NCBI GenBank assembly: GCA_013398295.1
Contig: VZSF01000117.1
Coordinates: 62,001 to 126,000, forward strand
DNA from: Chionis minor
Taxonomy: Eukaryota > Chordata > Aves > Charadriiformes > Chionididae
Direction: 5' to 3'
Length of the DNA stretch: 64,000 nucleotides
Below, one piece after another: positions 1 through 11,900 of this stretch (position 1 is its first letter; every line of letters begins with the position of its first letter). A model generated the notes under the pieces. That model was not told the origin of the DNA. It did no database searches and worked only from the letters and a program-made list of their open reading frames with translations. The translations under genes and the position numbers were made by a program.

Positions 1-3000
1 CATACTGCACACCTGAAGTTGAGGATTCAGACAAGGCAAGTTTAGATGCCCTGTGAGGACAGACCTGCAGCTTGAATCCAGCCTGAGGTCCCAGGTGGAC
101 TGAGCTTTTGACAGGCTTCTTGATTTCAGTAGCATCTCCAGGGCCCTCTGACTGTCATAGCTTAGCAGCTGCCTCCCTGTAATTCTCAGTATTTGGAATA
201 ATTACATCCCCTTCCTCTCCTTGGAACAGTGGAACTGGTGTTCCCTTCACCCACAGATTGCAAAATGCCTTACAGAGCTGCAGGAAGCCTGTGCTAAATA
301 TTGTCCGTCACTTCAATTTTCCAAGCTCAAGCTTATGCAAAAATATTTTCTGTGCGTTATGCTCTTGGTACCAGTCTAATGAGTACAGAGAGCACTCTAT
401 ATGCTCACTTCTTGCTGTAAATATCCTCCATTTATTAGATGCTATGTTCTCTTTAGTTTTCTCTCTTGAATTGGCAATTTCATGCATTTTACTTCATTAC
501 CTAGTGGAAAGTCCACAAATGCAGACATTAACTGGTTATTTCTGGCAGTGTGCCCTCTGTTCAAATGATAAGGCACAAGGCATAATATCCTTTCATGTTC
601 TCTTGCTGTTCCAGGTCATGCTGAACTGGGACATTCCAGTAAAGAGAAAGAATCCTTCTTCTCCAACTCAATCCTGAATTCCAGTCTCCACCTAGATGTT
701 GAACTCAGGTTAGTAAAATGGATGGATTAAGGCACCGAGCTCCCATGCTGACTCCATAAAAGTTTTTCTTTGAACTTCTCCATTATCTGAACAGCTCTGT
801 TAACCAAACCTATTATCCTTCCCTCTTGGTTTTCAAGTTGAGAAAGGAAAAGCAACTTCTTTAATGGCCCACAGATTGATGATTAACATTTTACATGTCC
901 CTGCTGGTAAGTAAAAGAACTGCTTTGTGGACAGTGAAAATGCCAGAGAGAAGGAAGCAGGAGTCAACTTATGTTATTAAGTCGTACTGCTTCATTAATC
1001 ACAATCTTTTTTTATTGCATTGCTCAAAGCCAAATCCATTCTACTTCTCGGGAACGAGTTAGATCAAAACCAAGTGCTCTTAATGCACCTTTGACATCTG
1101 GCCTAGCAGCTGGCTATCTGCTAATATTGCTCGTAAGAAATGTCAGGAGCCACATTTACTGTGACCATTCTAGCCCTTCTGATTTAAGGTACTGTAGAGG
1201 GCAATGAATTACCTTAAAGGAGCTCCTCTGGAAAGCCCTAAGTTTTATTCTGGACCCCTGCCAGCCTCACTACTTCATGAGTGTGAACAATCAGACAATT
1301 GAACAGATTTGACTTTGCCACTCCTGGAGTTTCATTGCCTTTAACCTTGGGATGTAATGATGGTAATGCCATGCTAAGTGCCTCTCCTACCAGGGGGAAT
1401 AGGGTTTGTCGGCTCAAGTAGGGCACCCATTCTTGTTAGCTGAAAACTGCACTGATTTGCAGTGAGAGGGGAAATAGATTGAGCATGATTAAGACCACTT
1501 TGAATGCAGCTTATTTTCTTTCAAGCCTTTTGAAGGTGGGAAGTACCCAGATATATTTATTTCCTTTTTAATTGTAAGTTCATTACTAAGCAACGCCGGG
1601 CTTAGGTTTGTTTGGGTTTTTGTTTTTTTTTTTTTTGGTTTTGTTTTGGTTTTTTTTTAAACCCAAGAAATTCTTTGATGTCTACTAAAGAATCAATACC
1701 ATCAACTTAAAAACCTTGTACGCTCCTGTCTCCAGGCAGAGAAATGATGACTTGGTTTGATTATGGGCTGCATTAAATATGGAGGCAATTGTTCCACTCT
1801 GATGAAGGTGCTGTGAGAGGAGAGTTTTCTTTTCCTAGCAGTGGAAGGTAAAGAAACAGGACCTGGTCAGTGAAACTTTCCATTCCACATCAAGAAGGAC
1901 GCACTACGGAGTCCTCAGCTTTCCAGATGCTCTGCTGCCTACTTTCTTTCCTAGTTATTTTCCAGTGCCCTCTCATGTTGTTATCTTCTACTGATTCTCT
2001 GACTTGGAATGAAGCTGGGAGATGGGTTGAAGACAGAACTGAACAGCAGTTTAAAATTTTTTATGATAACTTGGCCCTTCTCAGACTGAAGGTTTTTGAC
2101 AGAGGCCTTAACTTTGTTCACAGACACTGTGGCCAGAAGAGACTGCTGTAGTCTTCTGACCAACAGGAACCAGAGACTCCTGTCCAACATTGTCCAGGTT
2201 ATTGAACAGGTTACTGTGCTTGCTGGGGCATCTGCAGGGACCCTGTATACTCTAGGAGGAGCCTGTCTTGTCATATTGTAACCTAAAAGCTCTGACTCAT
2301 ATTTCCTAGCAAATCTCAGTGTGATAGATGATGGGGGCTTTGGTTAATGCATCAGCCTGTGAACCATATGGTGTAGGGACCAGCATTCATTCACTGCTGT
2401 CATTCCCACAATCAATAATAATACCCAGCAAAGTGGCAGAGAGGATGCCGGTGACCTGTGAGACCTTAAATGCCCGCAGCTGTCTTCACCAGGAGGTCAG
2501 GACCAGAGACAAATTTCTTACATTACAGGTAAAGAGGTGAAAGAAAGACACCTTGGAAAAAATTGGTCCAAAAACCATGGTCCATCTTGCCCGCTGAGAG
2601 AATGGGGAATGCTGGGGAACATCTCTGAGGGCTGAGTCTTACCAGGGGGAGGGAGAGACATGCTGCTCCCTCTGTGAGCTGAATGCAAGTCCAGAAGCTG
2701 AGTAGCTCTGCTAGCACAGTGATGTGCTCTGGTAAGGAGTCCTGCCTGACAGTGGGATGTACTGTGGCACAGAGTTGTAGTGCGTCAATGGGCAGTAGAG
2801 AGCTTTTGTTGAGAAGGAGGGAGAAACTTCCACAGAAAATTTGTACCTCTCAGACCACTCTCTGTTGCAGGAATACACAAATGATGCCTGATGTCTCTCA
2901 AAAGCCTGCTGTCTCTTACCAAACAGCAATGCTTGTTTCAGGCCATTTAGTAATACAAGTGGGACCTCAATTCTGCAAATACTTGTCTGTATCTACTTCC

Positions 3001-4419
3001 ACTTGGCAGCTCCTCAGATGAGTCCCAGTCACTCACAGAAAGACCCTCAGGGCAGCTGGAGGGGGGATGGGAATATGAAGAGGACACAGTAGTGGACATG
3101 ATAGTTATTTGCTGCTGTTTGAGTTAAATGGGCTGAACTCACTGTTTCAGGAAGGGTCAAATTCAAACTGAAGTGAAGAATAACCACAGAGGGTTATTCT
3201 TCAGAGGCCAGATTCACAGAGGCCAGATTTCACTGAGAGGGGAAAAAAGGGGACTCTTCTGGGGTGTTTGGAGTACTGCAGCAGCTGAACTAGAGTACAG
3301 GCTCTATTGTCTTACTGAACTTCATTATCTTCCTGTTCACCCTTGATGCATTCACACTGCTTCACCTCTTCCATGTTCTCCTAAACTTTGCTGTCTCCCT
3401 ATGTCAAGCATTTGTTACAGAAACTCAGTAGTTCCACTGCATCCTCTCTTTATCATCAACATATTTCAGCAGAGCAGCTCTCCAAATAACAACTCTGCAT
3501 ATAGAAATGAGCTCAGTCACACACAAGATTTTGCAGGAACACAGGCTCCGATTCATGTTGCCTGTATTCAGCTGGTTATCATTCCAAAAAAGGACATGAA
3601 AAACACAGGGAACGAAGAACAGTGTTGTGGCTTTTCAGGAAGGTTGCAGAGTCTCCCAGAGGCATTGATGAGCTGAGCTTGGAGCTGGCTTAGTTACATG
3701 GCGCACTCAAATTGCTGGTTTCTGAAAGTGTTAATCGTGGAACTTACCCAGATGTTTGCATGGGGATCCACCCATACTACCTAGCTGGCGGGGCTGCAGC
3801 ATGTGCACGGAAGTATTGTCAGATGTGATGGACAGAATGTTTCTTCTAATGTTTCTTTTAATTTCATGTGAGTGGTGCTTTACAACCCTATCTTTGTGGG
3901 CTGTCAGGGCTGCAGTTAGAAGTAGATGACTGTGAAAATTACTTAATGATGTTATCTAAATTTCATAAGGAGTAGAATTTAATCCAGTTTCAGTGAATGC
4001 TATTTCAAAGTCTTCTGTTTACAGCTCCCCTCCTAAAAAGCACTGCCACAAGGGCAACAACACAAACCCACAGGCCGAATGGTTTGCGTTTGACCTATGG
4101 GCTGGTAATTCCTGCTTAAACTGGAGTTCTCAATAACTAAGATCAGTGACAAAGAACCAGCATATGTGATGATGAAAGATAATGAGATAAAAAGTTTCCC
4201 ACCTGTTCTGAATATTTCCTTGGCATTATACCAATCTGCAAGCTGTTTGGCCAAAGGCAGTTGAGAAAGAAAATTCAGCAAACAACCTTCATAAGACAGA
4301 CATGTTCTTTTGTTCACTCTGTAGGTTTGTGCAGCCAATGTCTGTAGTCTGAACTTCAGTAGGAGTTTTTTTAGATTAAACAGACTGAATTTATGCAGAA
4401 AATCTAAACTGTTTGGTAG
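1..4419. other. Intergenic DNA, 3' flank of RORB; no gene seen
   Basis: No exon with recognisable homology or good splice borders is visible in either strand. Open frames here (up to 139 codons at 258-677) are of mixed composition with no family resemblance. There is a T/G-rich low-complexity stretch around 1602-1658 and a perfect hairpin at 3174-3203. TRPM6 lies beyond the 3' end of RORB in human, but I see none of its exons here. Confidence 0.6.
3174..3203. repeat. Perfect 12-bp inverted repeat with 6-base loop, followed by a 15-bp tandem duplication
   Basis: The arms TGAAGAATAACC and GGTTATTCTTCA pair exactly around the loop ACAGAG. Directly after, CAGAGGCCAGATT occurs twice with a 15-base period (3202-3214 and 3217-3229), so the second arm overlaps the first copy. 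It could be a local replication-slippage product. It lacks the T-run and G+C-rich stem of any terminator and has no gene next to it. Confidence 0.7.
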
Positions 4420-4424
4420 CAGCT

Positions 4425-5071
4425 TGTGACAGACTGCGTTGGTAATAACCTACTTTGCTGGCACCACCAACACAGCGGGTGTTTGGCTCAATATTACTAC
4501 GGCGGAAACACCATCATCGGACACCACCACCACAGCCTGCTTATCATGACACTGCTGATACCACTGAAGGCAGGGAAACTATAAGCAAACACCACAGCTT
4601 GCTTATCACAACCCTACTGACACCATCAACGCAGATGTTTATCTGCAGGAAATCCACCAGCAGACTCAGGATCGGGGAGATCGAGAGACCTGAAGACCCC
4701 CTGGGAACAGTATTGGACATGAGCACCACCACCAGGTGAAAGGTGTGATTAAGCACAACAGCTCGTGAGGACCCTATAAAAGAACGGAACCAACCAACAT
4801 CGGACAGAACTTTCCCCCACCGGACTCAAAACTAATCGGACTGTCGGGACGCCGCAGCTCCAGGGTGGTAACTATTACTGTAAACTCTTTCATCTTCTCC
4901 TCTTTCTTTCTTTTCTTCCTTCCTCTCTTTATCTCTTGCTCACTCCTTTGCATTTGCGAACTTGTTATCGGGCAAATAAAGTTCTTTGGCGCTTGACTCC
5001 GTTTTGAGTCTTAATTCTGTTCCTGAGAATATGAGCAAAACCGCACTCTGGTCTTTGACCGGTGCGTGACA
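4425..5071 (+). mobile_element. Solo LTR of an endogenous retrovirus with 5-bp target duplication
   Basis: The element begins TGTGACAG and ends GCGTGACA, so it keeps the TG...CA ends and short imperfect inverted termini. It is flanked on both sides by CAGCT (4420-4424 and 5072-5076), a 5-bp target-site duplication, which is typical of ERVL-type elements. Inside, in the right order, are a TATA box (TATAAAA, 4775-4781), a pyrimidine-rich tract and a poly(A) signal AATAAA (4975-4980), followed by a GT-rich U5. The U3 part holds an imperfect direct repeat (about 4526-4572 and 4588-4634, 62-base offset) resembling retroviral enhancer repeats. No gag, pol or env remains, so recombination between LTRs probably removed the interior. 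The intact duplication suggests a fairly recent insertion. The family is not identified. Confidence 0.85.
4526..4634 (+). repeat. Two imperfect direct repeats in the U3 of the solo LTR
   Basis: CACCACAGCCTGCTTATCA near 4528 recurs as CACCACAGCTTGCTTATCA near 4590, and each is followed by a similar CT-GA-ACCA block ending in GCAG. The offset is 62 bases. Repeats at this place in retroviral LTRs usually carry enhancer sites; that role is inference. Confidence 0.6.
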
Positions 5072-5076
5072 CAGCT

Positions 5077-7950
5077 ATAGACATTTTTAGCCTGCCATTA
5101 TTTATTTTACACTTAAAAATATGTCATTTCTGTGGGCATTTATTCAGTAAATTTTATACTCATACAATGATTTTCAGACCCCATTTCCATCACTGTCAAG
5201 TAATGATGCTGATTTCAGAGTAACTATGGGTTAATTCTCCTATAAAATGAGTGCTATGGACTGTCAAATACATCAACACTTCCTTGTTTCATGTGCTCCA
5301 ATTTTTCTGCAGTTTACTTATGAATGTTTTCTAGGGGAATCCCTGTGACCAGTAAATAAATTATTATTATCTTAAAAAGTCTATTTAAAAATAACACGAT
5401 GATGGCCTTTGAAGCATATGATTCCATGGGTACTTTAACTACTCAATACTGGAAAAACTTGATTTCTAATGGAACAAAACAAATTGCTCTGATGTGAAGC
5501 ACTCCTGCCTCTACCTCTTTGCTAGAGACAGGGTGAAATAAATATTTTTACTATAAGTTGATCTTTCCAACAGAGAGTAATGTGTCAGTGACTCTTTATG
5601 TTGCAATGCTGTTCCACATTGGAAAGAACATTACAGCAGTTCAAACAGAGGTCCAAGTTCAACACAGCATTGGAAAGTGAAGCTCTTGGGAAACAGCTGA
5701 AAAAATACTGTCAAAAGCTTTTAATGCCCCAAACCCAGCTAACAGACACCAGCTATGAGCTCAAGTGGATTGATTCTGTAAATTTAAAATACAAGAATCA
5801 CAGTTATTCTCTGTGCTTTTGATGCAGGCACTTGATGGACAAATTTTTGGTCACATTTGATAATGAATAATGGGTTGTATAAAGACATTAAACAACTGAA
5901 GAAGTTTAAATGGAAATTCTGTTGTCAGTGGTCTTGTGTGCTGTGTGCTCTTATTCCTAGTATTTCTATAGAATCCCATAAAAAGACATACTGTTTTCTT
6001 TTAAATTTAATGACAAAACGCCTCAGGTTTATATAACTTTCTATTTTCTATTTTCTATCAATGCAATATTCCTCACTGGAAAACTGTGCCCACAGGAGAA
6101 TTTTGGTTTTTTGCTTAACACTAGATCTGATACTAATTGCATTATTTTTTTTTACTCTTTCGACTGTATATGCCTTTATTAGCGTCAGTCACAAATGCCC
6201 TCAAACAAGTTTTGGTGGATGGCATCTCTACCTGGGGGCTAAAGGTTCAACACCTTTGAAAGTGCAAAGCATATTTTGGTCGTACTCACTGAATGTTTTT
6301 AAACTAAAAGAAAAAATAATAATTTCTGATTTATTATTTCGTAGAAAGATTTTGAAGTCTGTTGGTTTGGTTCAGTGATGTGTAAAAGACATGGTACCTA
6401 TGCTTTGCTAGTGTATGAAGAAGACGGAAATGGTGCACATTTTAGTAGAGCTGGATGCAGCATCGAGAGTTAGGAGTGGTAACTTTAAATCCTGATTTGC
6501 TAACAGCCGCATCTTCTCAGCGTGATGTTTCAGTGATATGACAGGATTGCAGGATTTTCCCTTAAGGATGAAAATGTTGTTACAGTTCAGACTAACTTGC
6601 ACAGAAGAAGTCACTCTGATACAATGGGACGATAACTCATCTCGGAGAGAGGCAGAGTGAATTTCATTAGTAACCCAGATGGCAGCAAGAGAATGAGGTA
6701 GTCATTGCCAAGATAATATGAGTTTATTTGATAACATCTGGAAACGTTACAGTAAAGATGAAGATGGTGCTTATACCTTAGAAGTGCCAAGAAATAGATA
6801 AATAGATATACAGATGCCAAATCATCTGCTTGCCTAAAATGACAGGAGTAGTCAATGATCAGAGCCAGCATGCCCAAACATAGTGTTTGAACTTGGTGTT
6901 GTGCTCGTTTTCCAGTGGGCCTCTCAATTAGCTATATAACGGTATTACAATTTAATTTGTGGACAGAAAATATTAATTTCTTAAAGCACCATTTTTCTGC
7001 AAAGCTTTTGGCTGGTAAAATATTCTGTACTTCCTGAAGCTGTGTGGATAGCAACATTCCGTTATTTAAGCACATGTCTAGCTTGAAGCTCATGGAGGAC
7101 GTATTGATATCTTTGCATAGGGTATGAGCTTAAAAAACACACAAGCTAATGCCACTAACTCTCTAGAGACTCCTCAAAAGCACGGCCTTCAACATCCCCT
7201 CTGTTATAAGGCAGGGAAGGTGGAGAAGAAAATGAGTAATATGGTTGTAAAGGACCTTTAGAAGAGACAGAAATAGGGGAGTGCCCCTGAAATGTACTCC
7301 CCTTTTTAAATCGCCCTGAAGTGCAAGCCATGGCAGTGCAGCATTCGTAGCAGGCAAATACACGGGCTGAGGAACAAAAGGAAGAAATCTGTTCCTCTCC
7401 ATGTCTGCTCCGACTGTCTCCAGAAACACCTAGTAGAAAGCGCTGCACATAAAACTATTTTGTAACTTGCAAAAAGTTCTCTTCTTTTTGTAGCGAGAAG
7501 GGAATGTTGACTGGGGCAGCGTGGCCTTTTAAAGAAGATGCAGGTAGGATGAGATGTCTCCTAACATCATCACCTCCCCATTAGCCCAGTTACCTCCCAT
7601 TTGATATCACAGTGCTCCTGAGTGCATTGTCTCAAGAAAAAACTGGGCAATTACAAGCCCCGGAAATGAGAAATCTAACTCCTAAGCCAACAGGAAATTT
7701 TTGTTGGCAAGAGAGTAATACCAACATATGTTTGCTAAAACTTCACAATGTTTGGTCATCAGCTGTCACATAGATATGTTAAACCTTGCCTATGTCAGTC
7801 ATTGAGTCGTTTAGAGAGGTGTTGCAAAGCTTAGCAACCACTATTGCAATTTTAGTGATGCCATCTTTGTAACTGAATGCAGTTTTGAATGCCAAAATGC
7901 AACAAAGACTGAGGGACAGAAGATGCAATTTTTAAAGCCCTGCAAATAGA
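5077..7950. other. Intergenic DNA between the solo LTR and the CpG-rich block
   Basis: This is AT-rich DNA with no recognisable exon, RNA gene or repeat family. The open frames are short and overlap on both strands. A short CTATTTT tandem lies near 6040-6060. Confidence 0.6.
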
Positions 7951-8400
7951 GTAGGGGGGCGGCTCAGCCCCGTCAGTGTCCACCGGCATTGTGTCCCCAA
8001 GCCACAGCACGCACATGGCACTGGATTATGCAAGAAGCAGCAGGGTGGGGACTGTCACCCCCTCCTACCTCTCCCTGAGACACAGCCATGCCAGCCTGGT
8101 GGCTTTGGAGGCACCCCGGAGGGTCCCCAAGCCCAGCTGGCCCCCGGCACGAGGCCAATGCACCCATTGGCTGCCCGGTGACTCACGGCGGCACTATCTC
8201 TGCCAACCCAAAATGCCAGCCCCTAGGGCGATGGGTGCACCTTACCAGCACCTCTTCAACAGTGGGAATTAAAGGAATTAATGGTGCTGGAGGATTTGGT
8301 GCATGTGGTGCTACTGCTGGCACCGGTATGGGTGCTCCCAGAGTGGGGTCGGGAATGCCAGGGTGCAGCCCCAAAACGTCCACCACCCCCCTGGGGGCCT
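7951..8400. other. CpG-rich, GC-rich block directly before an LTR; origin unknown
   Basis: Composition changes abruptly near 7951 and again at 8400. Between these points I count roughly 16 CpG dinucleotides and a G+C content far above the flanks. Several frames are open on both strands, as expected for stop-poor GC-rich DNA, so I do not call a gene. The right half has degenerate GGTGC-type repeats (about 8282-8340). The block ends exactly where the LTR at 8401 starts. The join lacks a purine-rich tract, so it does not look like a retroviral interior next to a 3' LTR. Confidence 0.6.
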
Positions 8401-8688
8401 TGTAGCTTCAGCTAGGAAAGAGTTAATTTTCTTTTTAGTGATTGCTGTTAAAGGAATGTCAATAATAACTAATTTTTTTAGTTGTTGCTAAGTGATGTTT
8501 ACCATATTCAGTGATTTTTTCAGCTTTCTGTAGAAGCAAAGACGGAATGATGGAAGGGCCAATGAAATATCCCATGTTGTAGATGCCATGCTCAGTATGT
8601 AAATCGGAGTTAGCTGGGCAGCAGGAATTTGCGATCACTGCTCGGGACAGCACCAATTCACTGGGCAATAAGAGTGACCAATGGTGAT

Positions 8689-8722
<34 letters not shown>

Positions 8723-8933
8723 CCACCATCACCATCACCATCGTTATTATATTATTATTTTTCATTCTCTGATATTGTTTTTATTAAACTGTCTTTATCT
8801 CAGCCCATGAGATTTTTTTCTTCCTTTGCCTTCCTTTTCTTTTCCCTCTTTTTCCCAGCTTCTAATGGGGGGGAAGGGGGAGTGATGAACTAGCGGCTGC
8901 ATGGTTCCAATTGCCCTCTGGGGTTAAACCGCA
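8401..8933 (+). mobile_element. Degraded avian ERVL-type LTR
   Basis: The element runs from TGTAGCTTCAGCTAGG to GGGGTTAAACCGCA. Its order of blocks matches an LTR family I know from bird genomes. These are an AAAGAGTTAATTTTCTT start, a TTGTTGCTAAG block, ATGCTCAGTATGTAAA near the TATA position, GCGATCACTGCTCGGGA, an AT/CAT-rich microsatellite, ATTAAA (8783-8788) as a poly(A) signal with a TTATCTCAGCCCATGAG block after it, and a final AGCGGCTG...GGGGTTAAACC. No clear target duplication is seen (8396-8400 and 8934-8938 differ), so it is older than the LTR at 4425 or was truncated. No coding interior is attached. The family name is from memory and needs a library match. Confidence 0.75.
8690..8742 (+). 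repeat. (ATC)n microsatellite inside the LTR
   Basis: There are about eleven uninterrupted CAT units, then CAC/CAT mixed units. It lies between the R-proximal block and the poly(A) signal of the LTR, where related copies carry an AT-rich stretch. It is likely polymorphic in length. Confidence 0.85.
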
Positions 8934-11900
8934 TGCCCTCTGATAAAGGCTTTTATTAATCTGAAGAAATTCCAGGCAAGCTCAGCATTTGCTCAAAATT
9001 GCTATTGCTTAATTAGTTGAAATGGAAGCATCTTACACACCAGCTTTATTAGGACAGGTCCAAATGTGCTGATCATGGGAGTAGTCTCAAGCTCCGTACT
9101 GCAGTTACAGTTGTGGGGATTTTGCAGGGAAATCACAACAATTATTTCTAAGTCACTGATGGTGCCTAATCTATTTATTGTCATATATGCCAAATTCCAC
9201 GCTTTCATATAAAGTATGTATGTTACTTGCTTAAACTCTCTATGGACACCTGAAGACCAGTGCTTAGTCACATTGGAGCTACCCTAGGTTATCCAAAACG
9301 TCCATATATTGGGGAGAGCTATGAGAGACCCGAGACCTTGAGGAGCAGCAGGTGGAGGTCAAGCAAGGTATCCAAGAGCGATGCAAACAGGACCAACACA
9401 CCTCTCTGGCCAACTGAAGTGAGCTCTTACAGGCAGAACACCTTGTTGAAAGATTTGCTCAGATTAAGAATCATAGCTACACACACAGCTTTAATGCATG
9501 TCTGTAGGGGGAGATGATATTCTTATTAGCCTGTTCGATATAATTAGAATAAAACCCTTCTGGGATCAGCGTCCCTTCATCAGAACTAATTGAAGTTCTT
9601 AAGTCTTCTGTAAATCTCACTTCTCTCATATACATACACCATTAAAGCTACAATAAAAGTCCTGCATAAATAGTAAAGTAAGAAATATTTTCCAGGAACA
9701 GAAGCATGGCCTGTAACACCAAAATTACAGATGCCTTCTACAATATACAGGCATTTCACACCTGCAGCAAAAGAGATCAGTCTTTGTCCTCCCAAAGCAA
9801 CCTGCAATCCAGTTTTCAAAGGATATTTTTGTAGACTTTTCTTGCAGATGGGGTTGGGAAGTGAGATGAACAGGGGAGGAATAAGAAGGGAGAGAGGCAG
9901 AAAAATTACTTAGATTTTGATTTATCCAGTAAAAATGCTGGACTATTTTTAGGACGTTGCTCACATTTCATGAGACAGTTCCTGTTATGAAGAAGTTGCT
10001 CAAAGTGGGTGGTAAGTTATGGTTAAATACATCCATGATACATCATGATCCATAAGGCTGCATTTGCATGGGTTTGTAATTAAGTGAACACCTGTAAGTA
10101 TATATTCCTTCTGGGACAGACAGCTATTGTTTTTTCATGTTGTTTTGTCTAATGCGTTTCACCATTGTCTTTCTTGAAAGCTTATATTAATCCATCTATC
10201 TTTGAGTAACTGTAATGTGCAAAAAGTATAGGATAGTTCGTACACATGGGAGTAAGTCTGTTGTAGGCCTGGGCACACTGACATTTACAATGACATTTAA
10301 CTGGCACAACAGGGTAGTAAATGATGCCCTGTAAGACTTTCAAGTAACCGTGTTTCAAAATAATATTCTACTTGCCTTCTCACGAAGTGTTGATTGGTGT
10401 CCTATTTGCCCATCAGAACCTATGAAAGTTAGTTCCTGTCTTTTAGGAAAGGTGAATATTTTACTAAAACTTTTTTTCTAGGCAGACTAGAAAGATAAGA
10501 CAGTCTTAAAATGTCAAAGACAACAAAAGAGTCAGGAAACGTGAACTACACAAAATCGGTTGATATTGTTTTAAAAATCACAGCTTCTGATTTTCTAACT
10601 TAAAAAAAATACAGGTTCGTATAAAACGAGTCCCTCTGACACTGTGACGTATTTCAATACCAACAGCGTATTGTCAGGGTTTCTTGTTCTGCAACGTGTA
10701 AATATAACAGTCCATCTATTTCATATGGCTAGTAAACTGGTCAGCCTCATGATATCTGAAATGCAAATGTTTATGTTCACACTCCCTATTACATTTGTCT
10801 GACATTATTTCAGGTGGATGTGAAATCTCCAAATGAGTCTTAAGTATCTAGGACTTGAAACTCTAATCATGCTAAGCTGCGCTTACTGCATCCCAGAACC
10901 CAAACTTGCTTGCTTGCATTGTGTTGCCGGAAACATTTAAACATACAGCTGACTTGAAGTCTATGCATTAATCCTGCTGAAGTCAGTAACAGTATAAACA
11001 CTTGCTTAACAGCCTGCAAAATGAGGCCTTTAGATAGTGCCTTTTTAAATTTACTCCTGCTTTAAATTTAGGGTCCTAAAAATGAAAAAAATAGTGTCTT
11101 TGAAAGGTACTATCTTCAGCTTCAACAGCTAGCATTTTCTGTTCCATCCTTCAGTATTAATTACTACTAGACATACACAAACTTAAAAAATACTTGATAT
11201 TTTTCTAACTTGTTTTAAATACAGTATCTTCTCTGAAATAAGGTAGCCTTTTGTTACATGACTGTGCAGTTTGCCTTCATGCAAGTGTTTCTGGTGGTGT
11301 TTTACTTGTCTACTAGGTGAGGTTTTCCCCAAAATAAATAGAGAAATAAATGAATAAATCTAAGAATTTGCATATTCAAAAGTTGCAGCTCTAATTTAAA
11401 TTGCAAAACAGAGCCACTTTTGGTGCATTGATGGAGCAATATACTGTACTCAATTCAATAGGTTAAGAGAAAACCTGAAAATAAGTACAGACTCCTGATA
11501 TTTGGGTTTTTGGTTTTATCCGTCTCTTTTGAAAAGGCATACACTGTATCTTTTCCTGACAGATCCAAGTAATTTAAAGGGACAGGGAAAACAGAATCAC
11601 ACAACAAAGTTTATTTTCTTATACTTTTTTTTTTTTAATTTTGCATTAAAGAAAGGAACTTCATCAACATTGATTGTCATTTACAGAAAACATTCAAAAA
11701 TCATGTGTGCATTATTATGGAATGCTAACAGTATTGAACTAATAACTTACAGGACATAAAATAAGACAAAAATCTATTACATTCTAAAGTAATATAGAAC
11801 CTTTAAATTTGACAGGGATGCTGGTCCTACAAAATTCATGATAAAAAATAAAACCCTCAACGGTCACTTTCTAAATGAATCAGGCTGTATTTTTACTCAC

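Noticed and set aside
258..677. 139-codon plus-strand open frame in the 3' flank
   Set aside because: No family resemblance, no splice or promoter context, and its length is within chance for AT-rich DNA.
7976..8405. Overlapping open frames in the CpG-rich block
   Set aside because: Three or more frames on both strands are open together, which reflects base composition. The Pro/Gly/Ala-rich peptides match nothing.
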